Below are positions 51,130 through 60,176 of a stretch of 64,000 bases of DNA, in pieces. This stretch comes from Acidovorax sp. Leaf160. Lineage in GTDB: Bacteria > Pseudomonadota > Gammaproteobacteria > Burkholderiales > Burkholderiaceae_C. A model generated the notes under the pieces. The model saw only the letters and a program-made list of their open reading frames with translations. It had not been told where the DNA came from and did not search any database. The stretch is taken from assembly GCF_001424265.1 (NCBI RefSeq), contig NZ_LMOV01000003.1, forward strand, positions 62,001-126,000. The letters are read 5' to 3'. Both the position numbers and the translations under genes were made by a program. Position 1 is the stretch's first letter, and each line of letters begins with the position of its first letter.

Positions 51130-51879
51130 ATGACGATCCGCTACGACGCCCTCACCACCCCCGACGCCTACCCCGACGTCTTCAAGGTGCCCGCCCCCGC
51201 CGAGCTGGGCGAGCGCCGCATCAAGCCGCGCAAGCCGGGCTACATGATCCGCCTGGCCCCGCAGGCGGCCATGGAAGGTGCAGCGGCCGAATCGGCCGGC
51301 CTGGCCGCCACCGCTGGCGACACCGCCACGCCAGAGCGCGAGCGCGAACGCGAACTGCTGCAGGTGCAGTGGGGCCTGGTGCCGCACTGGGTCAAGTCCG
51401 CCTCCGACGGCCGGCTGCGCGCGCCCAAGCTGGTCAACGCCCGCTCCGAAACCGTCACCACGTCCACCCCCTTCCGCGACGCCTGGCTGCAAGGGCAGCG
51501 CTGCATCGTGCCCATGCAGGCGTTCTACGTGGACGACCTGCGCAGCGGCAAGCCGGTCGCCACGCGCATCGCCCGCATCGACGGCGCCACGCTGGGCGTG
51601 GCGGGCCTCTGGGCGCGGTGGACGGGGCCGGACGGCGACACGCTGCTGAGCTTCACCCTGCTCACCGTCAACGCCAACAGCCACGCGCTGCTGCACCGCT
51701 ACGGCCAGCCCGGCAGTGAAAAGCGCATGCCCGCCATCCTGAGCGAGGGCACCCACGCCGCCTGGCTCGCCGCGCCCGTCGCCAAGGCGGGTGAATTCAT
51801 GCGCGCCTTCGCGGCGCAGTCGCTCACGGCGAACCCGGTGGAGACCAAAGCGGACAAGGTGCGAGATCGACTGGTTTGA
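51130..51879 (+). CDS. SRAP-family (SOS response-associated) protein lacking the N-terminal Cys2
   Basis: 249 residues. WGLVPHWVK, LVNARSETV with the conserved Glu, CIVPMQAFYVDD, AGLWARW, FTLLTVNANSHALLHRYGQPGSEKRMPAIL and a WL end-block are the SRAP (YedK/HMCES) motifs. Active SRAP proteins begin MCGRY or similar; after removal of Met, Cys2 forms a thiazolidine link to abasic sites. Here the start reads MTIRY, so position 2 is Thr, and the in-frame codons upstream to 51091 contain no Cys. The protein may be inactive for cross-linking, or may act differently. The insert at about 65-80 (TPERERERELL) is charged. Confidence 0.85.
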   Translation: MTIRYDALTTPDAYPDVFKVPAPAELGERRIKPRKPGYMIRLAPQAAMEGAAAESAGLAATAGDTATPERERERELLQVQWGLVPHWVKSASDGRLRAPKLVNARSETVTTSTPFRDAWLQGQRCIVPMQAFYVDDLRSGKPVATRIARIDGATLGVAGLWARWTGPDGDTLLSFTLLTVNANSHALLHRYGQPGSEKRMPAILSEGTHAAWLAAPVAKAGEFMRAFAAQSLTANPVETKADKVRDRLV

Positions 51880-52388
51880 TCCGCCGTGCCGCCAAGCGTC
51901 TGACCCCGAATGGGTAAATACCGGCCCTGATATTCGGGCTGTGAGTTGCGCGGCCATCGACTAATTAAAAATACTGAACGGGGAGCCGTTCCCCCGGGCA
52001 ATCTGCACACGCCCTCCCCGCCTGAAATAGCACCTCCCACTGGCCGGCGCAACATAACTTGAAATCGGAGATCGGCGGACTCAGAAGCCGCATTCCCAGG
52101 CATTTGCGTGATGCGTCCATTGGGAAGTTTCACGCTTCAGCTGCGAATCAGCCTCGACACGCAGTTCTGCTGCCGGATCGAAGGCTCTAGAACGGCCTAC
52201 CCGATAAAAGCAGGGGCATACGGCGCCATCCCGCGCGCCTCGGGCTGGGGCCAGGATTTGCAGCGCAATACCTTCCACTCGCATTGCAAAGGTTAACAAT
52301 CTTCAAACGCACGGCAAAACGGAACAATCTGTAAATGGGCGAATTAGGATGCAACCCCGATTAACCCATGCGCATCCAGGAAAATCAC
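51880..52388. other. Gene-free, AT-richer stretch before the surface-protein gene
   Basis: 509 bp with clearly lower GC than its flanks, especially 51950-51980 and 52280-52340 (GTTAACAATCTTC, GGAACAATCTGTAAA). No family-like frame is seen; the short frame 52108-52296 has no recognisable feature. It probably holds the regulatory region of the following gene and may have arrived with it. Confidence 0.45.
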
Positions 52389-53507
52389 ATGCCATTCCAT
52401 TTCAGCGGGCACAAGGTTTCAGGCCGCGATATCCTGTCCACCCGCCGCTGGCAGATGATCCTCTCCTTCGCCCTGGCATGGTGCGTGCTGCCAGCGCAGG
52501 CGGCCACGACCATCACGGGGTCGACGGGCACCCTGGCAACGGTGCCCGCCGCAACGGGGCGATTCACCTCGGACAATATCGCCGGCAACTGCCATGAATC
52601 CTTCATGGACACCGATCCGGTCACCCAGGCGGCGTATTTCATCGTCGAACCCAGAACGGCGACCGCACGGTGCAGCATGTCGGTCACCGATGACAATTCC
52701 AAGGTCCTCGTCGATCTGACCACGGTAGGCGTTCCCGCAGTCGCGTACTTGGCAAGGCCCGGGGAATACACCGTGTCCGTGATGGATCTGGACAGCAACG
52801 CCGTCGCCTCGACGACGACGACGTTCGGCGGCACACCCCGGCTTCCGGCCCTCGGCAGCGGCGCCAACACCGCCGCAGGCTGCAGCACCGACCTGCAGCG
52901 CCGTTCGGTCATCGGAGCCATTTCCAGCTACACCAACGGCTGGAACATCGTCTCCCACCAAGGGGCGGCCAATTGCCCCCATACGGTCGGAACAGCCACC
53001 GTGGCGACGGATCTGGTGCAGGTGGCGATCCAGGACCCGTTCGATCTGAGCATCGTCAAGTCGGTGACCGTGCCCGACACGCCCAGCGCCGGGCAAAGTG
53101 TCGCCTACAGCTTTCTGATCACGAACGGAGGCGGCGTCCCCTGGACCCTGAGCCTGGCAGACCCCTTGCCCGGTCTTTCTGCGATCGACTGCCCTGTGAA
53201 CCCCCTGCCCGCCAACCGCACGACCACCTGCACTGCAAGCTACACCATCACGGACGCGGATGTGCAGGCAGGCACCGTCAGCAACAGCGCCAACGTCACC
53301 GGCCGGGACGACACGCGGGCTGATGCAACGGGCGCCTCCGTGACGACGAGCGACAGCGCGGTGGCGTTCACCCCGGCCAGTGCTGTGCCGCCGGCAGAAA
53401 CCCGGAAAGCGGTACCGACGCTGAGCGCTGCCGCACTGGCCGCGCTCGCAGCCTTGGTGGCCTTGGGCGCCTGCGTCATCAGCCGCCGCCACCCCCGCGG
53501 CTTTTGA
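52389..53507 (+). CDS. Secreted DUF11-type protein with IPTL-CTERM-like sorting signal
   Basis: 372 residues. Long signal peptide (about 1-38, ending LPAQA). A first domain (about 40-215) with several Cys is unassigned. A DUF11-like repeat domain spans about 215-320 (LSIVKSVTVPDTPSAGQSVAYSFLITNGGGVPWTLSLADPL, NRTTTCTASYTITDADVQAGTVSNSANVTG), as in long surface proteins. The C-terminus (VPTLSAAALAALAALVALGACVISRRH) has the PTLS start, hydrophobic helix and basic end of IPTL-CTERM sorting signals, which in other bacteria direct processing by an exosortase-like system. No exosortase gene is in the window. AGGA eight nt before the ATG supports this start over one at 52368. Confidence 0.78.
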   Translation: MPFHFSGHKVSGRDILSTRRWQMILSFALAWCVLPAQAATTITGSTGTLATVPAATGRFTSDNIAGNCHESFMDTDPVTQAAYFIVEPRTATARCSMSVTDDNSKVLVDLTTVGVPAVAYLARPGEYTVSVMDLDSNAVASTTTTFGGTPRLPALGSGANTAAGCSTDLQRRSVIGAISSYTNGWNIVSHQGAANCPHTVGTATVATDLVQVAIQDPFDLSIVKSVTVPDTPSAGQSVAYSFLITNGGGVPWTLSLADPLPGLSAIDCPVNPLPANRTTTCTASYTITDADVQAGTVSNSANVTGRDDTRADATGASVTTSDSAVAFTPASAVPPAETRKAVPTLSAAALAALAALVALGACVISRRHPRGF

Positions 53508-53571
53508 GGCGGCCCGGACGCCGAATGCTGGGGCTGGGGCTGGGGCTGGCGCAAGGCGGCGCTGGCCGCGC

Positions 53572-54438
53572 TCAGGCAGGGCAGCGGGCCGCCAGCCATT
53601 CCTCCAGCCGCTGGAAGACCGGACCGGCATCCCGCTCGTTGAAGATCTCGTGGAACAGCGCCTCGAAGCACTGCGCCTGCACCCGGCCCGACGGGGCGGC
53701 GGCGGCGGCGAAGGCAGCGCTGCCGGCCGGGCGCACCAGCCGGTCCCGTCCGGCCCAGAGCAGCAGCGTGGGCACGGGCCAGTCGGCTGCGCGGGCCCGT
53801 ACGGCCGGGCCGCTCTCGGCGATGAAGCGGGCCAGCCGGGCGCTGATGCGGTCGTGGCAGAGCGGGTCGGCGCGGTAGGCGGCGGCCACGGCCGGGTCGT
53901 GCGAGAGCGCGTCCACGTCGAGCCCGTTGCCGACGCGCAGGTCGGGCGCGATGCGCGGCAGCGTGGCCAGCAGCAGGCGCTGCAGCCGGTTCAGGCCGGC
54001 ATCCAGCGCGGGCGACGACAACACCAGGGCATCGACGGGCGGCCACCCTTTCGCTGACGATTCCGCCACGAAACGCGCTGCCACCAGCCCGCCCAGGCTG
54101 TGGCCCAGCAGCACCAGGGGCTGGCCGGCGGGCAGGCGGGCGCGGGTGGCCTGGACCAGATCGGCCAGGTCGTCCAGCAGGCGGGTGTCCGATGTGAGTC
54201 CGCCGCGCGGGCCCGCCGATTCGCCATGGCCATACTGGTCATAGCCCCGAACGGCGAAGCCCCAGCCGTTGAGCCGGCGCGCCAGCGCGTCATACCGGCC
54301 GGCATGTTCACCCAGGCCGTGCACCAGCAGCACGGTGCCGCGCCTCGCGCCGCCCTGCACCGGCCAGTCCTGCACGGCGAGGTTTTCGCCGTCGCTGGCC
54401 GTATAGGGGCTCAGCGTGGCGGGCGCGGGCTCGGGCAT
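53572..54438 (-). CDS. Alpha/beta hydrolase, monoacylglycerol-lipase/lysophospholipase type
   Basis: 288 residues. LLVHGLGEHAGRY (oxyanion region, about 38-49), YDQYGHGESAGPRG, nucleophile elbow GHSLGG with Ser114, and later LLLWAGRDRLV with the acid Asp and EALFHEIFNE with the His: a complete Ser-Asp-His triad of Hydrolase_4 proteins, which act on monoacylglycerols or lysophospholipids. It follows the M20 peptidase gene by 20 bp in the same direction, so the two likely form one operon. No signal peptide. Confidence 0.88.
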   Translation of the reverse strand: MPEPAPATLSPYTASDGENLAVQDWPVQGGARRGTVLLVHGLGEHAGRYDALARRLNGWGFAVRGYDQYGHGESAGPRGGLTSDTRLLDDLADLVQATRARLPAGQPLVLLGHSLGGLVAARFVAESSAKGWPPVDALVLSSPALDAGLNRLQRLLLATLPRIAPDLRVGNGLDVDALSHDPAVAAAYRADPLCHDRISARLARFIAESGPAVRARAADWPVPTLLLWAGRDRLVRPAGSAAFAAAAAPSGRVQAQCFEALFHEIFNERDAGPVFQRLEEWLAARCPA

Positions 54439-54458
54439 GGCGGCGGACGGCACACGCG

Positions 54459-55970
54459 TCAGGCAGCGGCGGCGGCCGGGGCCTCGGCGTCGGCCGCTCC
54501 TGCGGGCGGCAGGCTGGCGATGACCTGCGCCACGGCGGCGGTGAGCTTCTTGGCGTAGGGCACGTGCAGGAACTCGTTGGGCCCGTGCGCGTTGCTCTTG
54601 GGGCCTAGCACGCCGCAGACCATCATCTGCGCCTTGGGGAAGCCCTGGCTCAGCAGGTTCATCAGCGGAATGGTGCCGCCCTGGCCGATGTAGCCGCACG
54701 ATGCGCCGAACTGCGCCCGGCTGGCGGCGTTCAGCGCGTCCTCGAACCAGGGGGCGGTGTCGGGCGCGTTCCAGCCGGTGGCGGCGCCGGCCGAGTCGAA
54801 CGTGACCTTCGCCTGGTAGGGCGCGCTGTCTTCCAGGAGCGCCTTCATCTCCTGCACGCAGCGGGCGGCGTCCACCAGCGGCGGCAGGCGCAGGCTGAGC
54901 TTGAAGGCGGTGTAGGGCCGCAGCACGTTGCCGGCGTCCTGCAGCGCCGGGAAGCCTTCGGCGCCGGTGACGCTGAGCGTGGGCTCCCAGGTGCGCTTGA
55001 GCAGCGCCTCGACCGGCTCGGTGGTGGTGGGCAGCGCGAAGGTGGTGGAGCCGCCGCAGTCGTAGTGCGCCCACGGGAAGCGCCGGTAGATCTCGTCGCC
55101 CAGGATGGCGGCGGTGGCGCGGGCCTGCGCCAGCCGCTCGGCGGGCACGGTGCAGTGGAAGCTGGCGGGCAGCAGGCGGCCGGTGGCGGAGTCCTCCAGC
55201 CGGTCGAGCACCTGCCGCATGATGCGGAACGACGAGGGCACCAGGCCCGAGGCGTCGCCTGAATGCACGCCTTCGGTGAGGATCTCCACCTTCAGCGTGC
55301 CGCTGGCCATGCCGCGCAGGCTGGTGGTGAGCCAGAGCTGGTCGTAGTTGCCGGCGCCGGAATCGAGGCAGATCACCAGCGCCACGTCGCCCAGACGCGG
55401 GCGCAGCTGTTCGATGTAGGGCAGCAGGTCGCGCGAGCCGCTTTCCTCGCAGGTCTCGATCAGGCCGACGATGCGCGGATGGGGCACGTTCTGGCGCTTC
55501 AATTCCTGCACCGCGGCGATGCTGGCATAGACGGCGTAGCCGTCGTCCGCGCTGCCCCGCCCGTAGAGCTTGCCGTCCTCGTACTTGGGCGTCCAGGGGC
55601 CCAGGTCGGCGCGCCAGCCGTCGAACTCGGGCTGCTTGTCGAGGTGGCCGTACATCAGCACGGTGGGGCCGCTGGCGGCCTGCGGCTGGGTGCCGTCCAC
55701 CTCGAAGAACAGCACCGGCGTGCGGCCGGGCATGCGCACGATCTCGAGTTTCAGGCCCGGCACCTTCTGCGCCAGGGCCCATTCGGCGGCGTTGCGCAGC
55801 ACGCGGTCGAGCAGGCCCAGCTGCTCCCAGTCGGGCGCGAAGCCGGGCGACTTGGCGGGGATGGCGATGTAGTCGGTCAGCTGCGGCAGGATGCCTTCGT
55901 CCCAGCGCTGGCTGAGTTGCGACAGGGCCTGGTCGGGCTGGAAGGCGGAGGCGGGGATGCGGGCGTTCAT
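54459..55970 (-). CDS. M20-family metallopeptidase (dipeptidase/carnosinase-like)
   Basis: 503 residues. Zinc-site motifs YGHLDKQPEF, YGRGSADDGYAVY and ETCEESGSRD follow the M20/M28 order, and HSGDASGLVPSSFRIM and NAHGPNEFLHVPYAKKL are typical of the M20 dipeptidase/CNDP-like group. It would hydrolyse short or unusual peptides in the cytoplasm. An Ala-rich tail ends the protein. The ATG at 55968-55970 is preferred; the earlier in-frame ATG adds a Pro-rich stretch without support. Confidence 0.88.
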   Translation of the reverse strand: MNARIPASAFQPDQALSQLSQRWDEGILPQLTDYIAIPAKSPGFAPDWEQLGLLDRVLRNAAEWALAQKVPGLKLEIVRMPGRTPVLFFEVDGTQPQAASGPTVLMYGHLDKQPEFDGWRADLGPWTPKYEDGKLYGRGSADDGYAVYASIAAVQELKRQNVPHPRIVGLIETCEESGSRDLLPYIEQLRPRLGDVALVICLDSGAGNYDQLWLTTSLRGMASGTLKVEILTEGVHSGDASGLVPSSFRIMRQVLDRLEDSATGRLLPASFHCTVPAERLAQARATAAILGDEIYRRFPWAHYDCGGSTTFALPTTTEPVEALLKRTWEPTLSVTGAEGFPALQDAGNVLRPYTAFKLSLRLPPLVDAARCVQEMKALLEDSAPYQAKVTFDSAGAATGWNAPDTAPWFEDALNAASRAQFGASCGYIGQGGTIPLMNLLSQGFPKAQMMVCGVLGPKSNAHGPNEFLHVPYAKKLTAAVAQVIASLPPAGAADAEAPAAAAA

Positions 55971-56060
55971 GGGCGGCTCTTCTTTCGTGCGGAGGACGGG
56001 CGGCGCCGGCGGCCCCGGCAACCGGGTGCGGACAACCGCCGCGCCAGACGGACGATTGTG

Positions 56061-57131
56061 CTACCGACTCTGCCCCGCGCGCTGGCGCAGGGTCTGCGAA
56101 GGCGCTTCGCCGAAGAGGGATTTGTAGTCCTGCGAGAAATGGCCCATGTGGAAGAAGCCCCAGCGCGCGGCCGTGTCCTGCACGGTGTCGCCCGGCGCGG
56201 CCGAGCGCAGCGCCCGCCGGCAGGCGTTGAGCCGCACGGCCTTCAGGAAGTCGGCGGGCGACTGGCCCAGCACCGCATGGAAGTGGTTCTGCAGCGTGCG
56301 CCGGGTGACGTGCAGCTGCTGGCACAGCGCCGGCACATCGCGGGCCTCGTCCCCCCGGCACGGCTGGCTGGCCCAGGCACGCGCGGCCATCACCAGCGTG
56401 AAGCGGCGCTGGGCCGCGCTGGGCGGGCTCTGCCTGCCTCGGTCCGCAGCGGCGGGTTCGCTGCACAGCAGGCGCAGCAGTTGCCGCGTCAGGGCCTCGT
56501 GCTGCGCCAGGCTGGCGGGTTCCGGGCCGGCGTCAAGGCCCAGCAGCGCCTCGATCGTGCCGCACAGGGCGGCGTGAGCGCGCCCCGCCAGCGGCACGGC
56601 ATGCGCCGGGCTCGCCCACAGGGCTGCCGCGCCGCGCAGCCCCAGGGCGTCGGCCTGGGCACGCAGCCATTCCTGGTCCATGACCACGCCGTAGATGCCG
56701 AAGTCTTCCGGCGTGAGCAGCGTGAAGCCGTCGCTGGCGCGCGCCCGCAGGACGAAGCGCTGCGCGTCGGTGCGCCGCTCGCCGCCGCAGAAATGCAGGG
56801 GCCGGGCGCAGCGCATGTCGGGCAGGCCGAACCAGACCGACCCCGGCCACGGCGCGCATTGCTGGCTGGTGGGCTGGGAGGTGTATTCGTGGAAGACCTG
56901 CAGGCGCGGGCCGCTCAGCCACAACTCGCGCACCCGCCCGGCGAAGCGGCCGCCGCGCAGCTGGTCGTATTCCTGCGACCAGTCGGAGAGCTGGTCGGCA
57001 TGTTCGTTCACGTCTTCGCTGGCGCGCGTCCGCCAGCGCAGGGGGCCGGAGGGCACCAGGGCGGAGGGGGCGGAAAGCGCGGCGGCCATGTCGTGGAGCG
57101 TTCGGGCGGTGGATTGCCGAATTTGATGCAA
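56061..57131 (-). CDS. AraC-family regulator, probable activator of the ethanolamine genes
   Basis: 356 residues. A divergent N-terminal sensor (about 30-230) and a C-terminal AraC HTH pair (about 250-350; VPALCQQLHVTRRTLQNHFHAVLGQSPADFLKAVRLNACRRAL, DTAARWGFFHMGHFSQDYKSLFGEAPSQTLR). The HTH resembles EutR of ethanolamine operons, which responds to ethanolamine (with cobalamin in enterics). It is divergent from the permease gene with 169 bp between, holding a 9-bp inverted pair. The ATG at 57131 or 57090 may be used. Confidence 0.85.
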   Translation of the reverse strand: MHQIRQSTARTLHDMAAALSAPSALVPSGPLRWRTRASEDVNEHADQLSDWSQEYDQLRGGRFAGRVRELWLSGPRLQVFHEYTSQPTSQQCAPWPGSVWFGLPDMRCARPLHFCGGERRTDAQRFVLRARASDGFTLLTPEDFGIYGVVMDQEWLRAQADALGLRGAAALWASPAHAVPLAGRAHAALCGTIEALLGLDAGPEPASLAQHEALTRQLLRLLCSEPAAADRGRQSPPSAAQRRFTLVMAARAWASQPCRGDEARDVPALCQQLHVTRRTLQNHFHAVLGQSPADFLKAVRLNACRRALRSAAPGDTVQDTAARWGFFHMGHFSQDYKSLFGEAPSQTLRQRAGQSR

Positions 57132-57166
57132 GAAAGACGCCAGCCAGTGCGCGAAAACCCTGGCGC

Positions 57167-57223
57167 CCTATCCCGGATCGGAAAAAAACGCCGCCGGGCG
57201 ACGCTTTGCCCAATCGGGATAGG
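57167..57223. promoter_or_regulatory. Inverted pair CCTATCCCG in the ethanolamine divergent promoter
   Basis: CCTATCCCG at 57167-57175 recurs inverted as CGGGATAGG at 57215-57223, with 39 bp between. The site lies midway between the AraC-type regulator and permease genes and is a candidate regulator-binding pair. Confidence 0.4.
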
Positions 57224-57300
57224 CAGGGCAGGCCTGGCATGGGTGCAATGGGCCTGCCGTTCCTTTCGTCGCCACCATCCCCAAAGCCAAGGCCCACCCC

Positions 57301-58716
57301 ATGCAAAGACAGGCAACTTCAACGACCCCAGGCACCCACGCGCCGCACCTGAAGAAGGTGCTGGGCAGCTTCCAGCTCTGGGGCATCGCCGTCGGGCTGG
57401 TGATCTCGGGCGAATACTTCGGCTGGAGCTACGGCTGGGCCAGCGCCGGCACGCTGGGCTTCCTGGTCGCCACGGTGCTGGTGGCCGCCATGTACACCAG
57501 CTTCATCTTCAGCTTCACCGAGCTGACCACGGCCATTCCGCACGCGGGCGGCCCCTTCGCCTATGCGCGCCGCGCCTTCGGGCCGGCGGGCGGGTTCGTG
57601 GCGGGCTATGCCACGCTGGTGGAATTCGTCTTCGCGCCGCCGGCCATCGCGCTGGCCATCGGCGCCTACCTGAACGTGCAGTTCCCGGCCATCAACGCCA
57701 AGACCATCGCCCTGGGCGCCTACGCCGTGTTCATCGCGCTGAACTGGGTGGGCGTGGGCATCGCGGCCACGTTCGAGCTGATCGTCACGCTGCTGGCCAT
57801 CTTCGAGCTGCTGGTGTTCATGGGCGTGGTCAGCCCCGGCTGGTCGTGGGCGCAGTTCGCCCATCTGGGCTGGGCCGGCAGCGACACCTTCAGCGGCGCC
57901 ACCGTGGCGGGCATCTTCGCGTCCATCCCGTTCGCGATCTGGTTCTTCCTGGCGATCGAAGGCGCGGCCATGGCCGCCGAGGAAGCCCGCGACCCGCAGC
58001 GCACCATTCCGCGCGCCTACATCGCCGGCATCCTGACGCTGGTGACGCTGGCCTTCGGGGTGATGATCATGGCCGGCGGCGTGACCGACTGGCGCACGCT
58101 CTCCAACATCAACGACCCGCTGCCCCAGGCCATGAAGGCGCTGCTGGGCGCGGACAGCGGCTGGCTGCACATGATGGTCTGGATCGGCCTCTTCGGGCTG
58201 GTGGCCTCGTTCCACGGGATCATCATGGGCTATTCGCGCCAGATCTTCGCGCTGGCCCGCGCCGGCTACCTGCCCCGCGCCTTCGCCGAGCTCAGCCCCC
58301 GCTTCAACACGCCGCACCGCGCCCTGCTGGCGGGCGGCGTGGTGGGCGTGCTGGCGATCTTCAGCGACGAATGGGTGCAGTTCGGCGGCCAGACGCTCAC
58401 CGCCAACATCGTGACCATGGCGGTCTTCGGCGCCATCGTGATGTACATCGTCTCCATGGCCGCGCTGCTGCGCCTGCGCCGCACCGAGCCCGGCATGCAC
58501 CGGCCGTACCGCGCGCCGCTCTATCCGTTCTTCCCCGTGCTGGCGCTGGCGCTGGCGCTGGGCGTGGTGTGCCTGATCGCCATGGTGTGGTTCAACACCG
58601 TGCTGGCAGCGGTGTTTCTCGCACTGATGGCGCTGGCCTGGGTGTATTACGCTGCGACCGCCAGCCGCCGCGCCGAGGCCGCGCCCGACGCCCTGCTGGA
58701 TGCATCCACCCGCTGA
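57301..58716 (+). CDS. eat: Ethanolamine permease (APC superfamily)
   Basis: 471 residues with about 12 hydrophobic helices. LKKVLGSFQLWGIAVGLVISGEYFGWSYGW is the N-terminal signature of Eat ethanolamine permeases, and AAMAAEEARDPQRTIPRAYIAG is the APC loop after helix 6. It would import ethanolamine by proton coupling. 17 bp before eutB in the same direction. Confidence 0.93.
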   Translation: MQRQATSTTPGTHAPHLKKVLGSFQLWGIAVGLVISGEYFGWSYGWASAGTLGFLVATVLVAAMYTSFIFSFTELTTAIPHAGGPFAYARRAFGPAGGFVAGYATLVEFVFAPPAIALAIGAYLNVQFPAINAKTIALGAYAVFIALNWVGVGIAATFELIVTLLAIFELLVFMGVVSPGWSWAQFAHLGWAGSDTFSGATVAGIFASIPFAIWFFLAIEGAAMAAEEARDPQRTIPRAYIAGILTLVTLAFGVMIMAGGVTDWRTLSNINDPLPQAMKALLGADSGWLHMMVWIGLFGLVASFHGIIMGYSRQIFALARAGYLPRAFAELSPRFNTPHRALLAGGVVGVLAIFSDEWVQFGGQTLTANIVTMAVFGAIVMYIVSMAALLRLRRTEPGMHRPYRAPLYPFFPVLALALALGVVCLIAMVWFNTVLAAVFLALMALAWVYYAATASRRAEAAPDALLDASTR

Positions 58717-58733
58717 AGGAAGGAGCTTGCGCC

Positions 58734-60122
58734 ATGCGCTACCACGCCACCCTGGGCGGCCAGGGCCATGCCTTCGACGACCTGCGACAGGTGATGGCGC
58801 ATGCCAGCCCGGCGCGCTCGGGCGACTACCTGGCCGGCGTGGGCGCGGCCACCGCGCAGCAGCGCATGGCGGCGCGCCACGTGCTGGCCGACTTGCCGCT
58901 TTCCACCTTTTTGAACGAGGCATTGGTGCCCTATGAAGACGACGCCATCACCCGCCTCGTCATCGACGGCCACGACGCCGCCGCCTTCGCGCCCATCCGC
59001 CACATGACGGTGGGCGAATGGCGCAACTGGCTGCTGGGCGACGCGGCGACGCCCGAGGCGCTGGCGGCGCTGGCGCCCGGCCTTACCCCCGAGATGGTGT
59101 CGGCGGTGAGCAAGCTCATGCGCAACCAGGACCTGATCGCCGTGGCGCGCAAGTGCCGCGTGGTCACGCGCTTTCGCAACACGCTGGGGCTGGCCGGCCG
59201 CATCGCCGTGCGGCTGCAGCCCAACCACCCCACCGACGACCTGCGCGGCGTGGCCGCCTCGGTGCTGGACGGGCTCATGCTGGGCGCGGGCGACGCGGTG
59301 ATCGGCATCAACCCGGTGTCCGACAGCATGGCCACGCTGGAAGGCCTGTGCCGCATGTTCGACGCGCTGATCCAGGGCCTGGAGATCCCCACCCAGGCCT
59401 GCGTGCTGACCCACGTCACCAACACGCTGCAGCTGATGAACGCGGGCGTACCGGTGGACCTGGTGTTCCAGTCCATCGGCGGCACCGAGAAGACCAACAG
59501 CGGCTTCGGTGTGAGCATTTCCGTGCTGGACGAGGCCTACGACGCCGCCCTGCAGCTGCGGCGCGGCACCGTGGGCGACAACGTGATGTACTTCGAGACC
59601 GGCCAGGGCAGCGCCCTGTCGGCCGGCGGCCACCACGGCGTGGACCAGCAGACCTGCGAGGTCCGCGCCTATGCGCTGGCGCGCCGCTACCACCCGCTGC
59701 TGGTGAACACGGTGGTGGGCTTCATCGGCCCCGAATACCTCTACGACGGCAAGCAGATCATCCGCGCCGGGCTGGAAGACCATTTCTGCGGCAAGCTGAT
59801 GGGTCTGCCGATGGGCTGCGACATCTGCTACACCAACCATGCCGAGGCCGACCAGGACGACATGGACACGCTGCTGGTGCTGCTGGCCACCGCCGGGCTG
59901 AACTTCCTCATCGGCGTGCCGGGGGCGGACGACATCATGCTGAACTACCAGAGCACCTCGTTCCACGACGCGCTCTTTCTGCGCGACACGCTGGGCCTGC
60001 AGCGCGCGCCCGAATTCGAGGCCTGGCTGCAGCGCCAGGGCCTGACCACGGCCCAGGGCCGGCTGCGCGATGGCGCCGCGCCGCTGGCGCTGGCGAGCGT
60101 GTTGGGCACGCAGGCGCGCTGA
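58734..60122 (+). CDS. eutB: Ethanolamine ammonia-lyase large subunit
   Basis: 462 residues, normal for EutB. MRYHATLGGQGHAFDDLRQVMA at the N-terminus, MRNQDLIAVARKCRVVTRFRNTLGL, RLQPNHPTDDLRGVAASVLDGL, FQSIGGTEKTNSGFGVSIS and YFETGQGSALSAGGHHGVDQQTCE are diagnostic blocks of the adenosylcobalamin-dependent lyase that converts ethanolamine to acetaldehyde and ammonia. AAGGAAGGAG before the ATG. No microcompartment shell gene is in the window. Confidence 0.97.
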   Translation: MRYHATLGGQGHAFDDLRQVMAHASPARSGDYLAGVGAATAQQRMAARHVLADLPLSTFLNEALVPYEDDAITRLVIDGHDAAAFAPIRHMTVGEWRNWLLGDAATPEALAALAPGLTPEMVSAVSKLMRNQDLIAVARKCRVVTRFRNTLGLAGRIAVRLQPNHPTDDLRGVAASVLDGLMLGAGDAVIGINPVSDSMATLEGLCRMFDALIQGLEIPTQACVLTHVTNTLQLMNAGVPVDLVFQSIGGTEKTNSGFGVSISVLDEAYDAALQLRRGTVGDNVMYFETGQGSALSAGGHHGVDQQTCEVRAYALARRYHPLLVNTVVGFIGPEYLYDGKQIIRAGLEDHFCGKLMGLPMGCDICYTNHAEADQDDMDTLLVLLATAGLNFLIGVPGADDIMLNYQSTSFHDALFLRDTLGLQRAPEFEAWLQRQGLTTAQGRLRDGAAPLALASVLGTQAR

Positions 60123-60176
60123 CCGGCTCCAACCGACCCCGGCCGCACCGACACGCACCGACACGCACGGATCGAC

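Noticed and set aside
53527-53560. GGGGCT-like tandem units between the surface protein and hydrolase genes as a terminator
   Set aside because: No inverted partner or T-tract; it is a simple short repeat.
55263-60122. A 1619-codon plus-strand frame spanning several genes
   Set aside because: Only its last 462 codons (eutB) are real; the upstream part runs antisense to the M20 and AraC genes and out of frame through the permease.
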